From NCBI RefSeq assembly GCF_008831285.2, contig NC_045140.1, forward strand, positions 25,810,131 to 25,874,130: a stretch of 64,000 nucleotides of DNA, read 5' to 3'. The stretch is from Nymphaea colorata. Taxonomy: Eukaryota; Streptophyta; Magnoliopsida; Nymphaeales; Nymphaeaceae. Every line of letters starts with the position of its first letter. Within the stretch, counting starts at the first letter, position 1. Both the position numbers and the translations under genes were made by a program. The notes beneath the pieces are model-generated. The model saw only the letters and a list, made by a program, of their open reading frames with translations. It was not told the DNA's origin and did no database searches. Shown here in pieces: positions 55,147 to 64,000 of the stretch.

Positions 55147-56222
55147 TTTTCTGCCATAATGTAAAGATCCAGTAGCATAAATATGGAAAGATCTATAGCT
55201 ATTTTAGTGCTCGTGGTCTCTTTCCTCATCAACGTTTCATGGCTCCAAATCCTTGTCAAGAACCTTAATGAGGCCATGATATATATACTTAGTCCACTTT
55301 CAAGAACTAGAAACCAAACCTTTGAGTGCTTTCTATTTATGCAAGAAGTTTGGAGCCGTAAATCGGACAAAAACTGCGCTCATCTTTTGGAGTACCATCA
55401 ATAGAGACTGGTGCATAAGAACTTAAATGCATGAAATAGAGAGGGACGGAGAAGCACTGTTTACCTTCAATGTATAGATCGGAGGATAAGTGTTCGCATC
55501 TTTAAAATTTTTGGCTTTGATCCGTCGGTACGAGGATCAACCGTTCCCGACGTCTTTACCGGAAGTAATCAATCCAAGGGCTTTGTTTATTATTAATGCA
55601 TTTCATTTGAGCTTAAACATATTTTCATTCCATATGCGGTGTAGTGTTTAAGAAAAATGTTAAAAGTTTGATTGTTTGAAAATATGAAACATTTTGGGAA
55701 AAACTAAAATTGAGAAATCTTTATAAATATGATTTGGAAAACTTGAAAAATTATTTGAAGTCACTTTATTGTTTTTTTAAGACTTTAATTAGATTTGAGG
55801 TTTGCTCTAATTCGGTTATTGCCCACTTAAAGGTTCATCTCATCTTGTTTAAGTTCTTTTACAAATGTGATTGTGCTTATAAGTGCTATTGAGTAAGTGT
55901 GAATGCATTGATACTATATGATTGGGAAGGAAAATAGTTTATTTCTACCATAACATTTATCTAGAAACTTTTATATCACAACATACATCTAAGATTTTTG
56001 TTTTGATAAAGGAAATTTTTTTTAAAATGGATTGAGGTTGTAGACCATCAAACATGAATCCAATATTGAGTAATTACTTGATTTTTGGTAAATAAAAAAT
56101 TAAAATCTTAAATGATATGAGAAAATATTAAAAGAATGGAAAAGATGAAAGACATGATCTTAAGAGAGATATAGACAAAGAGAAAGAGATCTTGATCATC
56201 ATAAAATCAAAGATTTAAAAGG

Positions 56223-56312
<90 letters not shown>

Positions 56313-57000
56313 TGAAAATGAGGTTTAAATCAAATAGAGAAGAGAAGAGAATTTTAAAAAAATAGAGAGTTTTAAAAATGAGATACACGTGTATATATTT
56401 ATATATGTATATGAGAGTTTAAAAAAAGATATGTTAAATCATAAAAAGAGAATGACAAAAAGAAATAATCATGTGCAAGTATACATATATAACATGTGTA
56501 TACGTATATGTATTCATGATAATTATATTCAATAAATGAATTAAAAATAACTGACTTCAATTTTTGATATAGGCTGAAAGGGAACTTGGGTTCATGCAAG
56601 AACCTAAGTTAAATCTCTAACACCGTCCAAGGCAGCATTAGGGAGGGTATTTGGTTTTGAAAATCTTTTGAAAAATGTGTTTCTAAATAATTTTGTGTGT
56701 GAATAGAAACCACAACTATTACAAGAAAATTAATTTCTCCCATCATTGGGTACATGGATGGAGCCATGATTTTCTTCAGGGGTGGGCCGACAGTTCGACC
56801 TCTGGATCCGGGTAGGGCCAAACTGAATTCTAATACAAAAAAAACATTACACAATTAAAAAATATTATTTTTTTCAATGTAAAAAAAAAATCATTTGCTG
56901 GGGTGGGGCGATGGCATAGGCGGCCCCCATTCCCTTCACCCCTGATTGGTTATGGAAGAAAATAAAACATACATGAAATGAGGAATGACGAAGCACTCAT
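55147..57000. other. AT-rich intergenic spacer
   Basis: Contains the long AT microsatellite at 56225-56310 and a decayed, reversed relative of the hAT-like MITE at about 56760-56940 (GGATCCGGGTAGGGCC, GGGTGGGCC). No supported gene; the short frames are AT-rich noise. Confidence 0.55.
56225..56310. repeat. Long AT microsatellite
   Basis: About 86 bp of uninterrupted AT, the longest simple repeat in the window. It is likely hypervariable and cruciform-prone. Confidence 0.97.
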
Positions 57001-58120
57001 TGGGGTTCGTAATCGGGTGATTAAGAAAATAACTAAGCGATGACATGAATATGCACTTTAATATGTACAAATTCGTGAAGGGCTTTCTCGGGTTGAACAA
57101 ATTTCAACCTCAAAAATCAACACAAGAATGAAGAAAAATCACAACCCAAGCACTCATTCTCACCGTGCATTTTGCTCATTAATTAAGGAAAAATTAGAAC
57201 ATCATGCATGAACATCATTTCAAGCATGATTGATTAATGAAGACAATATAACAAGTATATTTTTGAAGATAAATGAAGAAATTGAATTTATTCCGTTTTG
57301 CTCATACTTTCGGTGCACTCAAGAGTAGCTCTTGATTCCGAATAAAAAATCATTTGAACTTTCTTGCACGGCCATAGGAAGGTGGCAAGAGGAAAAGAAG
57401 AAATAGATGAAAATGAGAGGAAGATTACGCACCTCAAATATGAATGATGTTGGAAATGAGCCATGCCTTTTGAATAATTTTGGAGTCGCCCAAAATGAAA
57501 CTCAAAGGTGATGAACCACCAAGAGATCTTTTTGTGCTCTTTTGAAGAATGGTAGCTCGATGAAGCTTGCTCCCAAAGTTTGGAGGAGAAGAGAAAAATG
57601 GAAAGAGAGAGAGCTAAAGAAAATTTGGAATCTCAAGTGAGGAAGCACAAGAAGTTCCTCCATGGTTGTATCATTGCCAAGAGTTGTAGTTTGATGACTT
57701 CCTCCAAGTTGGAGATGAATAAAAAGAATGAGATAGAAAATAGAAGAAGGAAATAGAGGAAAGGAAAATGAGGGTTTTTATAGGGAGTTTTGGAGCCAAA
57801 ACTCAAAATTTAAATTTTTTTGAATTTTAAATAATTTTGAATTAACATGAAAAAAAAGGATTGAAATGGACATGATTACCCATTAGGCCTAAAAATTCAT
57901 CTTTGAGGTGTAGGCAGGGTTAATGCCTACTTAAAATGCTCAAAATCACCTTTAACGATTGATTTTTGAAGAAAAATGGACCTTGACAACGCATGCCAAC
58001 ATGCGTGCAACAGTGCGTCATGCGGTCGCATGGCACGCGATCGTGCGATTGCGCATCGCTAGATGCTCACAAGCTCCTTTTTAAAAAAAAAATTAAATAA
58101 AATCTAATAAAATGAAGTAA
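57001..58120 (-). other. LTR-like or orphan promoter-like segment
   Basis: Read on the minus strand: a GC-rich patch with repeated GCATGCG/GCGATCG-like words (57989-58070), then CTCCCTATAAAAACCCTC (TATA-like, about 57775-57787). A long pyrimidine-rich leader follows, free of long frames. That order (repetitive upstream patch, TATA, leader) suits an LTR U3-R-U5 or a lost gene's promoter. I found no TG...CA ends, primer site or second LTR. Confidence 0.35.
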
Positions 58121-58639
58121 AAAATGTTGTTTATATAGAAAGCATAAAACACATTTTTTTTAATTTAAAATGTGTAAACGAAAAGTTTTTGTTAAAAATG
58201 GGTGGCCGACTCCATTTCGAACTACTCCAGGCTCGTTTTGAATCTAGATTCGGTTCAATTAGCCACCGACGAAGCAAAAAATGAAAAGATGGAATATGCA
58301 TGTGAGCCACGCTCATAGCACCAGACTTTGTCATTTTGAACTTGATTTTAGATTTTGCATTTGAAATGCCTGATTTGGATCTAAATTATGGTTTAAAAAT
58401 TCGTTTTAGATTGAATAGTTGCAAATTTGTTTTGGATCTAGGATCCGTATACATTATTTTTTTGAAAAATTTGGGGTGATAACAATAAGCTTTTGTACGA
58501 AGAAGACGAGTGAGAGAGAGGTACCCGTAGTAAATGGCAGCCACCACTGCTCTCAAAAAGAGGCGCTGGTATTGTTGATGAAGGTTCATTGTTCTTGGCT
58601 CGATTAGGGCAAAATGCCCATAACATAAAAAACATAAGC

Positions 58640-59100
58640 CGCTCCCATGTATGTATGTCGGTGGATGTGAACTTTATTGTCAATATACACATTTATTTTT
58701 ATGCAGAAACATTATATATGCATGAGTAACAAATAGTATGATATAACAAATAAGTATGATATAATGTTTATCATATAATTAAAGATTTATTAGATAATAA
58801 GATAACAGATGGATATATGAGATAACGGTAAACATAAATATGAGATAATGTTTATAAGAAAATAAAATATTGATGAGATAATGAGATAAAGCTATGAACG
58901 AAACAAAAAAATCAAAAATATTTTTTTGCTACTTAAAGAATATATTGGTCATAATGATATACATATAAAGATTGACAAATTTTTACATTTATTAAATCCC
59001 TACAGCTTTTTTTTGTGGTTTCTTTTATTGTCCCAACAAAAAAAAAAAAATCTTCTTGTATCAATTATACGTATTTTTTGCCATTATTAACCAGTTTCGG
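58640..59100 (+). repeat. Repeat R3, copy 2
   Basis: Matches 32256-32850, beginning near GTGGATGTGAACTTTATT, with fewer ATGAGATAA units (a shorter array) and the same T-rich end. Confidence 0.6.
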
Positions 59101-60351
59101 TGTACCAAAGGCAAAGGCAGGTGTGGGAAGCCCACTCTGCCTCAAAAATATTTATTTTATATTATCAGTTTAAAATAAATTTTCTCATGTACAAGAAATT
59201 TTTTGCTATGCGGCTGACATGCGAAGCATTAAGTAAATGATAAGAGCATTAATATAACCGAATGCTCATCATCATATCCTTTACTTGGTTGCAAATGGAT
59301 TGAATATAACCGAGTGCTGATCTGATTTAGATTTCACTTTTTTCCGGATTTGGTAAACAAATCCAAATTGGATCGCTAATTAATGGCATTTAGATTTCAC
59401 ATGCAGTTACAAAAACAGAGTATGACTTTTAGTCCAATATCCAAGCGGAATTCCATAAAGATCTTACCTCATTATATTAAAGTCTAGGATGACATGCTTG
59501 TGAAACCGAATTTGGATTTCCTGAAAAATAGTCATAATCTGCATTCAAATATGCGGAACTCAATAACTGAAAATTTCAGTTCCAGTTTTCTTTTTTGTTT
59601 GATAGTATAGAATTTTGATTCTAGGATTAAAAATGATGTGTTTGATAAAATAAAAATTAAAACTATAGAATTGATGAATTGAAACCATGATGATATGTGA
59701 CCTAAAAAAGATCAAAAACTTCAAAAATTTTGAAATTATAATTTCATCAACGAAATATAATCATAGTTACAAAATTTTGATTCAAGAATGAGTCAACAAT
59801 TCTAGAATAAAAAATTCTTTGTTTGATAATGCAATTCTCATTTCATGAAAAATGATAATTTTAATTCTAGAATTCTAGAATTTGGGCCACATCAAACTCC
59901 TTGGATCCTATGTGGTACATCCATGGCCCTTCCCATCAACAGATCTAACTGGATCTGGGTCCATGGCATGATCCAATTGAGGTATTGGAATCGAAAGGAC
60001 ATGATAAACCAAGCTAACTTCTATACTTTTGGCCAAACCATGGTGGAGTTAGACATGTGAGAAGATGTTACTTGTCACTTGAAGGGTAGGAGGAAATGTC
60101 TTACTAGTCAACTGCAGCAATGGAAAGCTCAAGCTTCAAGGTGGGAGCAAACTTGTAATTTGCATATGTTGGTGCCCCTTGAAATCTAAAATTCTTTTAA
60201 TTAGTTTTCCTCAGAAAAAAACACCTGGCTTGCCAGTAGAACGAAGTATCGAAAATCATAATCATAAAAGAGAAGACTATGATCGATTCGGTTGATTTTG
60301 GATCGGCGTTTTTCGTGGTGTTTGCAATCAGACAGCATTTTTCGTGGTGTT
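59101..60351. other. Intergenic spacer with AT-rich TTGATTCTAG repeats
   Basis: Short AT-rich phrases such as TTTTGATTCTAG and AATTCTAGAAT recur at 59600-59880 and resemble MITE M1 loosely. No gene is supported. Confidence 0.4.
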
Positions 60352-63906
<3,555 letters not shown>

Positions 63907-64000
63907 ATCTTGCTCCTTGCTTTCCTGGATCTTATGATCACGTCTTTGGATTGGTACTCTTCCTTGTGTGGATCTTGCCTCCACGTGAAAACGATGTATC

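Overview
This is plant nuclear DNA, almost certainly from a flowering plant. It is AT-rich and intron-bearing, full of AT and GA microsatellites and small non-autonomous transposons. It carries two plant-type gene families: a plant-specific translation factor, eIF(iso)4G, and BAHD acyltransferases of the hydroxycinnamoyl-CoA shikimate/quinate type (HCT). I cannot fix the species from the sequence. I saw no bacterial features, no CRISPR array and no intact transposase or reverse transcriptase gene.

Layout. Positions 1-3.5 kb are intergenic with an old MITE. At 3.5-4.1 kb there is a possible two-exon gene for a small secreted protein. From 6.2 to 12.9 kb on the minus strand lies a complete nine-exon eIF(iso)4G gene (811 aa by my splicing), with a 2.8 kb first intron and a pyrimidine-rich leader. 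From 13 to 21 kb is intergenic DNA with repeats and one untranslated-exon-like CT-rich stretch. From 21 kb to the end is an HCT-family cluster built by repeated local duplication in both orientations. It holds two intact genes: a classical HCT at 21177-22885 (minus, 439 aa) and a more divergent HCT-like gene at 62065-63906 (plus, 437 aa). It also holds eight broken copies at 31.5, 33.2-35.0, 38.4, 42.4-43.3, 45.4, 48.5-49.4, 52.8 and 53.6-55.1 kb.

The duplications drag their flanks along. A block of about 4.5 kb around the minus-strand HCT (21.0-25.6 kb) recurs at 32.9-38.0 kb and in part at 49.4-50.45 kb. The upstream region of the plus-strand HCT-like gene (60.3-62.1 kb) recurs at 27.3-27.7, 29.2-31.5 and 47.3-48.5 kb. 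A third block with a shared internally deleted HCT relic occurs at 38.0-41.9, 50.45-51.3 and 52.5-53.6 kb. Because these copies are alignable, several transposon insertions can be read against an empty paralogous site in the same window: a 176 bp hAT-like MITE inside an HCT exon, a 1475 bp PIF/Harbinger-like element, a 324 bp GC-ended element and a 370 bp element nested in an older MITE.

The two gene systems are functionally unrelated: translation initiation (cap-binding scaffold) and phenylpropanoid/lignin-chlorogenate metabolism. I do not see a new biological system here. The most informative content is the birth-and-death history of the HCT cluster, including a missing TATA/leader segment in front of the intact HCT gene, shared-deletion pseudogenes, microhomology junctions and a triple tandem array of tRNA-like (SINE-like) units.
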